Positions 37,301 through 49,334 of a DNA stretch of 64,000 nt are shown piece by piece; position 1 is the first letter of the stretch, and each line of letters begins with the position of its first letter. Source of the stretch: Thinopyrum elongatum. Lineage: Eukaryota; Streptophyta; Magnoliopsida; Poales; Poaceae. Below the pieces are notes generated by a model. That model ran no database searches and had not been told where the DNA came from. It was given only the letters and a program-made list of their open reading frames with translations. The stretch is taken from NCBI GenBank assembly GCA_011799875.1, contig CM022298.1:52692133-52756132 (forward strand), read 5' to 3'. The position numbers were made by a program, and so were the translations under genes.

Positions 37301-38369
37301 TGAAGGTGATTGTGGTCATCATGCCGGCTCTAAATCTCTGGTGGCTAAAGCTTTACGCCATGGATTTTATTGGTTGACGGCTCATGCTGATGCAGAAGAT
37401 CTTGTTAGCAAGTGTGATGGCTGTCAGAAATTTTCTCGACGGGCTCATGTGCCGACTCAAGAATTGAGGATGATTCCAATTACTTGGCCGTTTGTAGTCT
37501 GGGGGCTTGATATGGTTGGACCTTTCAAGAGATCTAAGGATAAGAAGACCCACCTCTTGGTGGCAGTTGACAAATTTACCAAGTGGGTTGAGGCAGAGCC
37601 GGTCAGTAAGTGTGATGCGGCAACGGCGGTTCAATTCATAAAGAAAGTAATCTTCCGTTTTGGTTACCCTCATAGTATCATAACTGATGATGGCACTAAT
37701 CTATCCAAGGGTGCTATGAGAGAGTTTTGTCAACGAGAGCATATTCGTCTTGACGTCTCATCAGTGGCTCACCCATAGTCTAATGGTCAAGCTGAGAGGG
37801 CCAATCAAGAAATCTTGAGAGGTATAAAGCCCCGGCTTATGGTTCCATTATAGCGAACGTCGGGTTGTTGGGTTGAGGAGTTACCCTCAGTAATTTGGAG
37901 TATCAATACTACTCCCAATAGTTCAATAGGCTATACGCCCTTCTTCATGGTCTATGGGGCAGAGGCGGTTCTTCCAAGCGATATCCATCATGACTCGCCC
38001 CGTGTGGCGGTTTATGTTGAAGCTGTTAATGAAGAAGCACATCAGGATGCACTTGATGTGTTGGATGAGGAGTGTGACCTTGCGACGGCTCGTTTGGTGT
38101 TATACCAGCAAGATCTGCGTCGCTATCATAGCCGTCGGGTTAAGACCCGGACCTTTCAAGAAGGCGATTTGGTGCTCCGGTTGATCCAAGATCAAACAGA
38201 TATGCATAAGCTATCCCCACCCTGGGAAGGACCCTTTGTGGTCAGCAAAAACCTGAACAACGGGTCATACTACCTTATTGATATTCGAGAGCACAAGGAT
38301 TCGCGTACATCAGAGGAGGAGACCCGTCGGCCTTGGAACATCACTCATCTTCGGCCTTATTACACATAA
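34374..38369 (+). pseudogene. pol: D pol: protease, RT, RNase H, archaeal-type RNase H, integrase; three in-frame stops
   Basis: One reading frame runs throughout, interrupted only by TAG at 35163-35165, 37776-37778 and 37851-37853. Domains in order: retropepsin-like region (VLMDGASSINIL, about 34580), reverse transcriptase (FLDAYSGYHQIKM at about 35560; YVDDIVVKS at about 35750), Ty3-type RNase H (about 36090-36400), and a second RNase H (IHFDGSRQLGGSRAG at about 36610, VDHRKNEAADALSRL at about 36935) of the archaeal type. Then follow the integrase zinc-binding region (HH..CDGC, 37318-37425), the core with LDMVGPF and ITDDGTNL, and the C-terminal domain (38140-38365). The last core acidic region is just downstream of the 37776 stop. 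The order PR-RT-RH-aRH-IN marks the Tat lineage. Confidence 0.9.
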
Positions 38370-39786
38370 GCCATCGGCTCGTGTGCTTGTACATACATCT
38401 ATCAATGTATATATTATGATCAATTTAATAAAGCTGGCACACCCTGATAATTCAGGGCCTCTGTCGTTTCATTTCAAAAGCATCTGAGTCTTTATTATTT
38501 GTTCATAAGGTCACTTGGGGGCTTCCAACCCAACGGGTTTAGGTTTCATACCCTTTTGACCAGGCATCAAACACTGAATTCCGGGTTATCCTGCCTGTAT
38601 GCAAGATGCTTCTCCACCAGGTAATCCTGAATGACCCGCCGTACTCTTAACACTCAATCTTTTAAATAAGACCCTGAACTCGTTAAGGTTAAAACGGCGG
38701 TTTGTCATGTGAGGGCCGGCTTACGGATAGCGAGGATAAACCAAGGCTATTAAGCCGCCTTCATTGAAACTTGGTTAAACCTGCCTGTTTGCAAGATGCT
38801 ACTCCAAACCGCGTGTACTCTCGAGAAGTCAATCTTTTAAATAAGACCCTGAATTTATCCAGGTTAAAACATCGATTGGGTCATGTGAGAGCCGGCTTAC
38901 GGAAAGCGAGGATAAACCAGTGGCTATCATGCTAGTTTCATTGAAGTAAGACTTGAGTTTGAGATTTGGGCTTGGCAGACTATAAAAGCCTCGTTTTTCT
39001 GGATTTCTGTCTTTCCTGAATATTTTGGATTTATATCGCCCTTTTTCTATTACTGTATGGTTTCCACAATTCAGGCCAAGCAGCCCTGACTATGTCTCAT
39101 ATTTGAGCATCTTTGGGTTTCATAACCCGCCCTGATAGCAGACTATAAGTCGCCAGGATATTTGCTTTGAGCAATCAAAATCATGATATTTCATGCCTAC
39201 GGGTAAAAACCCGCTTCGGATCATCATTATCAAAGCAATTACCATGTTATCAACCTACAGGTATGTTTTTTCCATAATGATATCAATATTCGGGATTTGG
39301 TAACCCGCCCTGGCTTTCGACTTTAAGTCGCCAGCATATTTCCGGCTTAAAGAGCCTTTATTCTAGTCTTTCTATACAATATCTCAGACTATTGTATCAG
39401 GATTTGTTATTCGCCTTGGCGTAAACCGCCAGGGCATATGATGTTAACCTTGTGTGCAGGAAATATGAAAAACATTGGTATGCCCCACATGGATGATGAT
39501 GTTATGGAAAGAAACAGCAAAGAGCCATAAAAAGGCTATCTGGGCGGTTTAACAGTTAAACAGCTAAGTATGCACGATGGCATAACAGGTCATTGTTTGC
39601 AAACATAAGCTATTATAAGGCCATAGCGGACCTGCAAAATGAGAATAAAGTGTTTTTCAGCACATTGTGCTTATGCGCTGGTTTGAGAGCCTCCTGATAT
39701 CAATTGTCTTCGTCATGGTGGGTTGAGGCCTCTGGGTCATCCTGCTCCGGCTCTTCCTCTTCGCCCATCTGGAGGTCAGGTGACGT
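38370..39786 (+). repeat. D post-pol noncoding region with tandem repeats
   Basis: No gene. Two roughly 180-bp direct repeats (about 38585-38770 and 38771-38940) share CAATCTTTTAAATAAGACCC and GCCGGCTTACGG. A shorter pair (about 39125-39165 and 39303-39345) shares AACCCGCCCTG and AAGTCGCCAG. Such repeats between pol and the 3' LTR are usual in Tat elements. Confidence 0.75.
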
Positions 39787-42700
39787 CTAGTCGATGCCAG
39801 TAAAGGCATCGAATACAGCTTCATCATTCATAATTGGGGACGGATCAACATCAGGAGCAAAGGTATGCTTACGCGTTGGAGGGGTGAGATCCACGATGTC
39901 ATAAGCCAGCGTTTTCACGTTGGCATTCTCCATGGTGTAAGCCAGCTGATATCTGGATAAGTCAGTTTCCTCGGCCAGCTTGCATGCCAGGGGACGCATC
40001 TCCTTTACGCACTTTGCAAAGTCTGTCTGATCAAAAGGAGACCCATCTTCTTTAAGGCTTGGACAACCGGTGGCCATCTCCTCCGGGTCAAGTTCTGCTT
40101 GCCATGCTTTGGCTCGGGTAAGAGCCATAATGGCGCCAGCGCGGGCGGCTGATCGTTTGATCTCTTTGAGTTTTTGGGGCATTACAGACAGCTTATCTAG
40201 CACCTCCCTGAGGAGGGTCGGCGGCTCTTTACCATTGGAGATAGCTACAAGAGTCCGTTGTGTACCAGTGTATAATTGTTCCACCAGAGTGTACACGGCT
40301 TTGAGCTTCAGCAGCATGTCTTGGCCAAGATTGGCGTTCCTGGGGCCTATTGAGTAAACATGCAGATGAGTCGCCAGGCGAGTTAAAAATTAAGAAAATT
40401 TTGGAAAGGTTGAAACATTCCGAATGGCTTACCAAAGATAGCAGATGTCATCTGTGAGATATGGTGTTTTAAGCCGGTCAGCTCCACAGTGGTCTCCTTC
40501 AAGGAAGATTCAGCAGCTTCTGCCCTTTTCAGTAAGGCGGCCTTTTCCTCCTCCCAGGCGGCTCTCGCCGTATCAAATCCGGCTTTGAGTTTCTCGTTCT
40601 CATCCAGGCTAAATTTAAACTTGGATTCAGCTTTGCGCGTTTTGGCTTCTTGATGTTCAAGCCTATTCTTCAATTCCACTAATTGGGACTCATTCAGGCC
40701 AAAGACATCCTGCAAATAAGAGTCAAAGGATATAAGTATGTCAGTCAGGGCATGATTTCCATACAAGTCCCAAGCACATTGCAAGCAATACACTTGGCAC
40801 TTGGGGGCTAATGTATGAGGAACCTCTTTTTCACATTATATTGCTGAAGAACTGGCTCATCTTTCTAAGATAAGCCGGCCCTTGAGGGCTAGGAATTGAA
40901 GTTATCCTTTTGACTAAACAAAGATGACCCGGCTTATCTTTCTCAAGATACGCCAGCCCATGAGGGCTATGATTGGATGTTTGAAATGGCATATTGATAA
41001 GTCTTAACCATACTCAACATATTTTTTTCCTATGGATAAGACTTGGGGGCTGGATAGATATACATACCTCATATTTTTGCCGCATTCTTTTAACCAAGTC
41101 AGCCTCTAGGTCATGACTGGTATGCAGACGGCTCAGATAGCCGGAATATAACTCATGGACATACAAGTTTGAGTAGCTTGCAATGTTAAATTTGTTTTTG
41201 CCCTTCTCAGGAGCAAGAAGTTCATCCTTGGCAGAATGATTAGCCAAGACTATGGGGTTTCCCGGTTCTGTGTAACCAGTGCCAGTAACCACGACATCCT
41301 CAGTACCTTCTTCGGCAGGCTTGATAGGGCTTGGCGGCTTAGCACTTGAAGGGTCAACACCCATTGGATCCACTGGAGTGTCATGAGTTTCTGGTGGCGG
41401 GTCATTGGTAGTGGCTTCGGGAGTCTGATGTGAAGCTTCTGATATTGACATCTATTTCTCTGGCTCAGTGACCTTTGGATTTTCGGCCGGCTTGCCTATC
41501 TTCAACTTCTTGCTTTCTTTGGCTATACCGCTAAAAATAAGACGTACAAGGATGTGAATATATCAGTTTAAAAGTGTTGAAGCAAACAAGTCAAATGTCT
41601 TTAAACAGGGGCAATTTTGAAGGGAGGCATCTGAGTCTCAGTAGAGTCGCCGGAGGATGAGTGAGAAGTTCCCTGATAATTTGAGTGGGAAGGATTAAGT
41701 GGTTGACGGATAAGACCCGCCATTGGAAAGGAGAGGATTAAACTCTGTGGCACCTCTTTTCGGCGTTTGCAAGGGGCCGGTGTATTGGGTAAGCCGGCAG
41801 AAAGCTCTCCGCCGCCGCTGTTCCGGGTTGTGCGCCGGGCTTCGTGCTGTTGTTCCTTCAAAATAAAGTTTGGATCCAAGTAAGCTAAAGGGTGAGAAAA
41901 CCTTACTTTCCGGGTCACTTGTCGAACTTTCTGTCTTGGCAAAAGCTCTGAGTCGGAGGAAATAATAGTTACCTCTTCAATATCTGCCTGGCTGGTCTCC
42001 GCGTCATCCTGAGAGGAGTCAGCGTCAATAAGATGCATAAAAAAGGAGCAAGAGAATCAAGTTCTACCTCTGACTCATCATTCAGGGCAAATAGCTTTGT
42101 TGCATCTGTTTTCTTCTTGGTTTTCTTTGGAGCCTTGGTCTTTGCCCTGGCCTTTTTGGTCGGCTTATCTTGCAGTTATTTGCTCCAGAAAGAAGAATCA
42201 GCCTGAAGAAAGCAAGTGATGATAAGGAGTGTGCAGTTTATGCGAATAACGAATAAAGTAAATTGGCTTGAAATACGTACATCTGGAGCCGGGTTAAGAG
42301 TGCAGAAGGGATTCAACCCCGTTTTGCTACAGCTTTCTAAGCTTTCCCCGAGCAGCGTCTTAGTCATTTCATTGATCTCTTTATCTTCCAGACATACTTG
42401 GCAGTGACGCTGTGCATCTTTGACGTCGCAAGTGTATTCACACATTAAGCCAGGCCGGCGGCTCAAAGGTATGACCCTCCAAGCGACCCAGCATCGGACC
42501 AAGTCAGCTCCGGTTAATCCATTAGCCAGCAAGGCTCTTACCTTTGAAAAGGTAGGCATATACTTAGCCCGATCAGTGGTGCTGATCCGGTCTGGCAGTG
42601 GGTGTTTTGGGCTAAGCCGGCAGTCGCGGAAACCCGGCAAAGGATTTTCGCCAGGTGGAGATGTGTCTTGGCAATAAAACTAGGTCTGATTCCAGTCTTT

Positions 42701-43169
42701 AGGGTGACTGGGAAGTACGACTACGGGGAAGATAGCATCTCTTCGTCTTTGAATTGAAATTCCACCAAGTTCTAGGCTGGGCCCGTCTGTGAACTCGGTC
42801 TGGCGGTTCAAATAATAGTACTCTCTGAAAAGGTCAACGCTGGGCTCTTCTTGAAGGTATACTTCACAAAAAACTTGGAAAATTGCAGATGTTGGAAACG
42901 GAGTTCGGTCCAATATCTTGAGGGTGAAGTTGAAAAAACTGCAGTACATCGCGGAAGAATTTCGAGCCGGGTGGTGAGAAACCATGGTTCATATGGTCAG
43001 CAAAAACTATGACTTCACCTTCCTTTGGTTGAGGTCTAACTTCTGTCCCTGGAACCCGCCAGTGGATAACATCTTTGGCTGATAAGACGCCCACTTGAAC
43101 ATATTCATTAAGAGTTTGCTCCGTAACAGTGGAAGCGACCCAATCACATGAGGTGACGGTCTTAGTCAT
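39787..43169 (-). pseudogene. D antisense gene, Transposase_28-like (PF04195), decayed
   Basis: Opposite in orientation to pol. The start is the ATG at 43169 (MTKTVTSCDWVAST). The N-terminal domain has the pattern W-P-G, F-DHMNHGFSPP, FFRDVLQFFQLHPQDIGPNS, and later FREYYYLNRQ and LPSHPKDW, which I recognise as the putative gypsy-type transposon domain PF04195. The frame shifts once near 42890, and a TAG at 42680-42682 breaks the conserved DW...FYC motif. Downstream blocks are 42176-42640 (Cys/His-containing), 41601-42038, 41014-41451 (acidic), a coiled coil at 40383-40793 and a helical block at 39787-40317. They are separated by stops that may be introns or decay. Antisense genes of this type occur in Grande and other Tat elements; function unknown. 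Confidence 0.75.
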
Positions 43170-44209
43170 TTTTTCTTATTAAAAGGCCTGAAAGTGAAAC
43201 GTTGGCGGGTTATTGTTTGCAATGATGAGTAGATCAATGATTAAGGAGAAAGCTTGTTGTGCATGAAAGGATAGATTGCAATGGACGACATGGATAAACA
43301 GTTTGATTAAGCTAGCAAAGTGCCGGCGGGTTATACAGTCATGATTAAGAATGGACAGATACTAGCAGTTCACAAATTCATAAGTAAGCCGGCTGGTGTT
43401 TTGACGGGTTGCAAGGTATCATTTGAGCCGCCCATACAGCAGTGATCAAGTAGGTATCTACCGATCTGGGGTTGAATGAAATTTCACTAAGTGCTAAACA
43501 AACAAGTTTCACAGGTGCTGCTTACAATTTTGGATCTACGGCAGTTCGAAAAACAGGCGGAAATTGTTAAACCTAAAACACGGAGGACGAACTACTGCGT
43601 TGGGAAGAGAATCTCAACAGAAGGGAGTGGATCTGTAGTTGGTGGCAGATACTAGAGTAATCAAAGCATGATTGTAGCATCGCGTCTAGGCTCGACTAAG
43701 CAACATGGCAGATGAACTACGGGCAAGCACGATGAACCTTGATGAACACCGAAGAACCCTAATGCAGATTGGAAGCAAAGGGAGATGGGTACCTGGTGAT
43801 GCTGATAGACGACGGAGGGGCGCTATAGTTTTTTCTGGTCGGAATCAGGTTGATGCAGTGGCCAAGGCGACGTTGTCGACAGGGGGGGCGGAGCTCCGGT
43901 GGCGTCGGGCATCGCGAGGAGGAAGCAGAAGAGGCAGAGGCAGGGGTAAAAGTGAAAAGGAGGGCCCCCTGTCTCTATTTATAAGGAGGTGATAAGATGG
44001 CATGCGCGGAAATCGAGGAGGCAAAATGATTATGTTAACAATGCGGGCGCCTTGATTTCCGGGAAGCCCATTAAAGATAAAGATACGTTCAGATATCCCG
44101 AGTCTTGTGCGGAATTAATGCACATGAGGTCATGGTGGGTTACAATGATTCTGTTTATATGACGTCATGGCGGGTTATAGCGGTCTGCACAAAATTCGGC
44201 ACTGATGCA
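43170..44209 (-). other. D region upstream of the antisense gene
   Basis: Lies between the antisense start codon and element C. It holds a TATA box for minus-strand transcription (43975-43983). A plus-strand frame at 43705-43992 is GC-rich with no recognisable product and probably reflects the antisense leader. Confidence 0.6.
43975..43983 (-). promoter_or_regulatory. Candidate TATA box of the antisense gene
   Basis: TATAAATAG on the minus strand, about 0.8 kb upstream of the antisense ATG at 43169 and in a locally GC-rich setting, which is a good plant core-promoter match. Confidence 0.55.
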
Positions 44210-45888
44210 TGATACGTCTCCAGCGTATCTATAATTTTTTATTGTTCCATGCTATTATATTATCTATCTTGGATGTTTTATATGCTATTTTATATGATTT
44301 TTGGGACTAACCTATTAACCTAGAGCCCAGTGCCAGTTTCTGTTTTTTTTCCTTGTTTTTGAGCTTCGCAGAAAAGGAATATCAAACGGAGTCCAATTGA
44401 CCTGAAAATCCACGGAGAATATTTTTGGAAAATATAAAAAATACTGGAACGAAAAGATTTCGGAGAAGAGTCCCGAGGCCACCACAAGGGTGGAGGGCAC
44501 CCCCCCTAGGGCGCGCCCCCCGTCCTTGTCGTCGCCTCGTGGACCCCCTTGACTTGTCCCCGACGCCAACACCTCCTATAAATCCCAAAACCTCCAAAAC
44601 ATAACCTAGATCGGGAGTTCCGCCGCCGCAAGCCTCTGTAGCCATGAAAAACCAATCGGGAGCCCATTCCGGCACCCTGCCGGAGGGGGAATCCATCACC
44701 GGTGGCCATCTTCATCATCCCGGCGCTCTCCATGACGAGGAGGGAGTAGTTCACCCTCGGGGCTGAGGGTATGTACTAGTAGCTATGTGTTTGATCTCTC
44801 TCTCTCACTCTCTCTCTCTCTCTCTCTCATGTTCTTGATTTGGCACGATCTTGATGTACCGCGAGCTTTGCTATTATAGTTGGATCTAATGATGTTTCTC
44901 CCCCTCTACCTTCTTGTAATTGATTGAGTTTTCCCTTTAAAGTTATCTTATCGGATTGAGTCTTTAAGAATTTAAGAACACTTGATGTATGTCTTGCATG
45001 TGCTTATCTGTGGTGACAATGGGATATTCACGTGATCTACTTGATGTATGTTTTGGTGATCAACTTGCGGGTTCTGTGACCTTGTGAACTTATGCATAGG
45101 GGTTGGCACACGTTTTCGTCTTGACTCTCCGGTAGAAACTTTGGGGCACTCTTTGAAGTTCTTTGTGTTGGTTTGAATAGATGAATCTGAGATTGTGTGA
45201 TGCATATCATATAATCAAACCCGCAGATACTTGTGGTGACATTGGAGTATCTAGGTGACATTAGGGTTTTGGTTGATGTGTGTCTTAAGGTGTTATTTTA
45301 GTACGAACTCTAGGGCTGTTTGTGACACTTATAGGAATAGCCCAATAGATCGATCAGAAAGAATAACTTTGAGGTGGTTTCATACCCTACAATAATCTCT
45401 TCGTTTATTCTCCGCTATTAGTGACTTTGGAGTGACTCTTTGTTGCACGTTGAGGGATTGTTATATGATCTAATTATGTTATCATTGTTGAGAGAACTTG
45501 CACTAGTGAAAGTATGAACCCTAGGCCTTGTTTCCAAGCATTGCAATACCATTTTCGTGCACTTTTACTACTTGCCACCTTGCTGTTTTTATATTTTCAG
45601 ATTACAAAAAACCTATATCTACCATCCATATTGCACGTGTATCACCATCTCTTCGCCGAACTAGTGCACCTATACAATTTACCATTGTATTGGGTGTGTT
45701 GGGGACACAAGAGACTCTTTGTTATTTGGTTGCAGGGTTGTTTGAGAGAGACCATCTTCATCCTACGCCTCCCACGGATTGATAAACCTTAGGTCATCCA
45801 CTTGAGGGAAATTTGCTACTGTCCTACGAAACTCTGCACTTGGAGGCCCAACAACGTCTACAAGGATAAAGTTGCGTAGTAGACATCA
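44210..45888 (+). repeat. C 5' LTR
   Basis: 1,679 bp. TATAAAT at 44577-44583; leader hairpin TCCGGCA-ccc-TGCCGGA at 44668-44684; a CT microsatellite at about 44797-44828. The first about 190 bp match the A1 LTR, while the rest differs and ends GTAGACATCA. Confidence 0.92.
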
Positions 45889-45898
45889 AGCTCTTTTC

Positions 45899-45915
45899 TG
45901 GCGCCGTTGCCGGGG
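45899..45915 (+). promoter_or_regulatory. C primer-binding site (tRNA-Asp type)
   Basis: TGGCGCCGTTGCCGGGG, 10 nt after the 5' LTR. Confidence 0.85.
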
Positions 45916-46013
45916 AGGTAAGTGCTTGAAGGTATATCTTTAGATCTTGCAACTGAATCTTTTAGTTTCTTGTTTTATCACTAGTTTAGTTTATAAAAGA
46001 AAACTACAAAAAA

Positions 46014-46778
46014 ATGGAATTGAGGTTGCCTCATATGCTTCATCTTTTTAATGTCTTTCGTGAAAATGATGGAAAGGAAAATTGTGCTCAAGTGTTAGAA
46101 GAAGAAGTCTATAAAATGTTTGGCACTAAATATTTGAATGATGAGCATGATTGCAATGTTGTTAGTACGAATTCTTTGAATATCCATGATGCTAATGATA
46201 TGCAAAGCCATAAGATTGGGGATGCTATGTTTGATGAAGATGATATTTTTTGTCCCCCAAGTTTTGATGAGCAAATTTATTATGATGAAAGCATGCATCC
46301 TATTTATGATGATTATTGTGATGACATGTATGCTATAAAGAATAATGATAACTATGAAACTTGTCATCATGATTTTAATCAAGTATCCCATGATAGTTAT
46401 TTTGTTGAATTTGCTCCCACTACTATGAATGAGAAGAATTTTGCTTATGTGGAGAGTAGTAAAATTTCTATGCTTGTAGATCATGAAAGTAATGCTTTAT
46501 GTGATAGCTATATTGTTGAATTCATTCATGATGCTACTGAAAATTATTATGAGGGAGGAATATATGCTTGTAGGAGTTGCAATAATATCAAGTTTCCTCT
46601 CTATGTGTTGAAAATATTGAAGTTATGCTTGTTTTGCCTTCCTATGCTAGTTGATTCTTGTTCCCATAAGTTGTTTGATCACAAAATCCCTATACATAGG
46701 AAGTGGGTTAGGATTAAATGTTCTAGTCATATGCTTCATGATGCTCTCTTTATGCTTCAATTCTTATCTTTTATGTGA
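46014..46778 (+). CDS. C ORF, acidic protein of unknown function
   Basis: Intact 254-codon frame starting MELRLPHMLHLFNVF, 98 nt after the PBS. The protein is very rich in Asp, Glu, Tyr, His and Asn over residues 25-170 (MFDEDDIFCPPSFDEQIYYD, YDDYCDDMYA). It has a CRSCNN cysteine pair near residue 187 and a hydrophobic Leu/Cys stretch near residues 197-212. I see no capsid, CCHC, protease or polymerase motif. It occupies the place of gag-protease in A1 and B and ends just before the conserved post-ORF hairpin (46832-46847). It has no premature stop although the LTRs have diverged, hinting at past selection. It could be a diverged Gag-like protein or a captured segment; I cannot assign it. Confidence 0.65.
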   Translation: MELRLPHMLHLFNVFRENDGKENCAQVLEEEVYKMFGTKYLNDEHDCNVVSTNSLNIHDANDMQSHKIGDAMFDEDDIFCPPSFDEQIYYDESMHPIYDDYCDDMYAIKNNDNYETCHHDFNQVSHDSYFVEFAPTTMNEKNFAYVESSKISMLVDHESNALCDSYIVEFIHDATENYYEGGIYACRSCNNIKFPLYVLKILKLCLFCLPMLVDSCSHKLFDHKIPIHRKWVRIKCSSHMLHDALFMLQFLSFM

Positions 46779-49334
46779 GCATCATTGATATCATCATGCC
46801 TAGCTAAAAAGGCATTAAAGAAAAGCGCTTGTTGGGAGACAACCCAATACTTACCCCTACTGTTTTTGTGTATTCACATGATTAACCTAATGTAGTAATC
46901 ATGTTTTATAGCTTTTGTTTGAATAAAGTGCCAAGTAAAGCCTTTGGGATAGTATGGTTGATGGTTGACTTGATCCTGTGCAAAAACAGAAATTTTTGCG
47001 TCCAGTGCAGAAATTACTATCTTTTACTGGAACGTGGAAAAATTCTGAAATTTTTACAGTTTATTGATATACAAATTTTCTACGTTGTCCAAATGTTTCA
47101 GAATTTTTGGAGTTACAGAAGTCTGATTTCAATTCAGATATTCACAGACTGCTCTGTTTTTGACAGATTCTGTTTTCGATGCATAGTTTGCTCGTTTTCT
47201 AGTTTCTATGGCTTATATTGCTTAATATAGATTGTAGAAATGATAGGGTACAGTAGGCATCATGTGAGAAAAATTATGAATCTTGTCTTGACAGTACCAA
47301 AGTGAATGATTTGTTTTATTATACTAACGGATCTCATGAAGGTTTTGTTAAGTTTTGTGTGATTGAAGTTTTCAAGTTTTGGGTGAGATATCGATATGAG
47401 GAGAATAAAGAGTGACAAGACCCCAAGCTTGGGGATGCCCAAGGCATCCCAATATAATATTTCAAGAAGTCTCAAGCATCTAAGCTTGGGGATGCCCCGG
47501 TAGGCATCCAACCTTTCTTCATCAAGAATTATCGGTTAGTATCGGTTGAGCCTAAGTTTTTGCTTCTTCACACGATGTGTCTATTTTAGAATGCCATTTT
47601 ATTTTGTTTTGCTTGCTGTTTGAATAACATCCCAAGATCTGAAATTCTTAAATGAGAGAGAGTCTTCATATAGCTAGTTAATTATTTGACTACTCATTGA
47701 TCTTCACTTATATCTTTTTGGAATAGTTTGTCATTTACTCACGTGCTTCACTTATATCCTATGAGTAAATGGTTGAATGAATTGAATATCATAAATCTGA
47801 AATTATATATGCTTCATATGCTTATACCATGGGGAGTAATGACTTCACATATAAGAAGTAGAGGTGGTAAATTTATTGAAAGTTAGCAAACATAGTATTG
47901 GTCACTTGAACAATTCATGAAAGAATATTGAAGGAAGAGAGATTTCACATATAAATATACTATCTTGAACATCTTTTATGATTGTGAGCCCCATTAATTA
48001 TTTTCAAACTTGAGCAAATTAGTTGAAGTTGAACAAGGAAGACAACGTAATGAGTTATGCTTGGGTATATTTGTATAGAAGTTATATTGTTATGGATCCT
48101 CCAACATGTGGTGCTTGCTATTTAGAATCTTTTGCTAGCCAAAATCTCTGTACTAAGTGGGAATACTGCTTGTGCATCCAAAATCCTTGAACCAAGTTTC
48201 TTCCATGAGTGTCCACCATATCTACCTATATGCGGTATTTACCTACCGTTCCAAGTAAATTTGCATGTGCCAAACTCTAAACCTTCAAATAATAATCTGT
48301 TTTGTATGCCCGAATCGCTCATGTAGCGACTAGGGTCTGTCAGTATCTTCCATGCTAGGTGGGTTATTCTCATGGTGAGTGTTTATTCACTTGTCATTCA
48401 CGAGAGAGTGGCTGGTAATTAGGATGCCCAGTCCTATGATCAAAAGATCAAAAACAACATTTCAAATAATTAAACAAAACACCCCCAGGAAAGTTGTTGG
48501 TATGGACGGCACCCGTGAATTCGGCTAGCCGTGGAGTGTGATTGTTGGTGGAGGGGGAGTAAAAACTTTACCATTCTGTTTGGGAACCGCCTATAATGTG
48601 TCTTGCATGGAAGATAGTGAGAACTCTCGGTCGTTATGTTGACAATGAAAGCATACCTCTCAAAATTATGTTCATCTCTGTTTTAAAAGCTTCGAGCTCT
48701 GGCACCTCTGCAAATCCCTGCTTCCCTCTACGAAGGAAATATCTTTTACTTTTATTTTTTTTTGTTGAGTCAATTTCTTATTCCAACCTATTCTTTAGTT
48801 GGCAAGCATCATGTGATGGGGAAAGATCTAAGCATATATGGCCATTCAAATATATTTGATCATGAATTATTATTGTTGACAATTATCTATATGATAAATA
48901 AGTTGGGAGTCGAAACACTATGCCTCTATCTTTCTCTGTGTTCGATGGATGCTATTTGTTCTAAAAATATGCTTTGAGTGGTAGCAATCATGGAAGACTA
49001 TATGATAGTTGAGTATGTGGTATTTGCTAAATCAAAGCTCTTACATAGACCCTTCCTGAAAATAAGATGAATTGCAATTGTTTGATGACTGAGAACATAG
49101 TTTGTTAGTTTCCAAGAAAGTTTATGATATATGCTTTAACATGTGAATAGCTTGCTACTTGATCATGAGAAGTTTTATGAGATGAGCTATTGTTTATGAT
49201 TTATAATGATGCTAGAAATAGTGATTGAAATTATCATTGATCAAACTTATGCATTTGCTAGCATTCCACATCAAAAATTATGTTTTTATCATTTACCTAC
49301 TCGAGGACGAGCAGGAATTAAGCTTGGGGATGCT
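46779..49334 (+). other. C 3' noncoding region and polypurine tract
   Basis: Homologous in order to the A1 and B noncoding regions: post-ORF hairpin, the block with GCCAAGTAAAGCCTTTGGGA, two GGGGATGCC hairpins (47428-47454 and 47488-47510), GCTTCACTTATAT repeats, and the polypurine tract AATTAAGCTTGGGGATGCT (49316-49334) against the 3' LTR. No gene. Confidence 0.8.

Noticed and set aside
44797..44828. CT-rich array as a functional GAGA-type element
   Set aside because: A simple microsatellite whose length differs between the two C LTRs; no further support.
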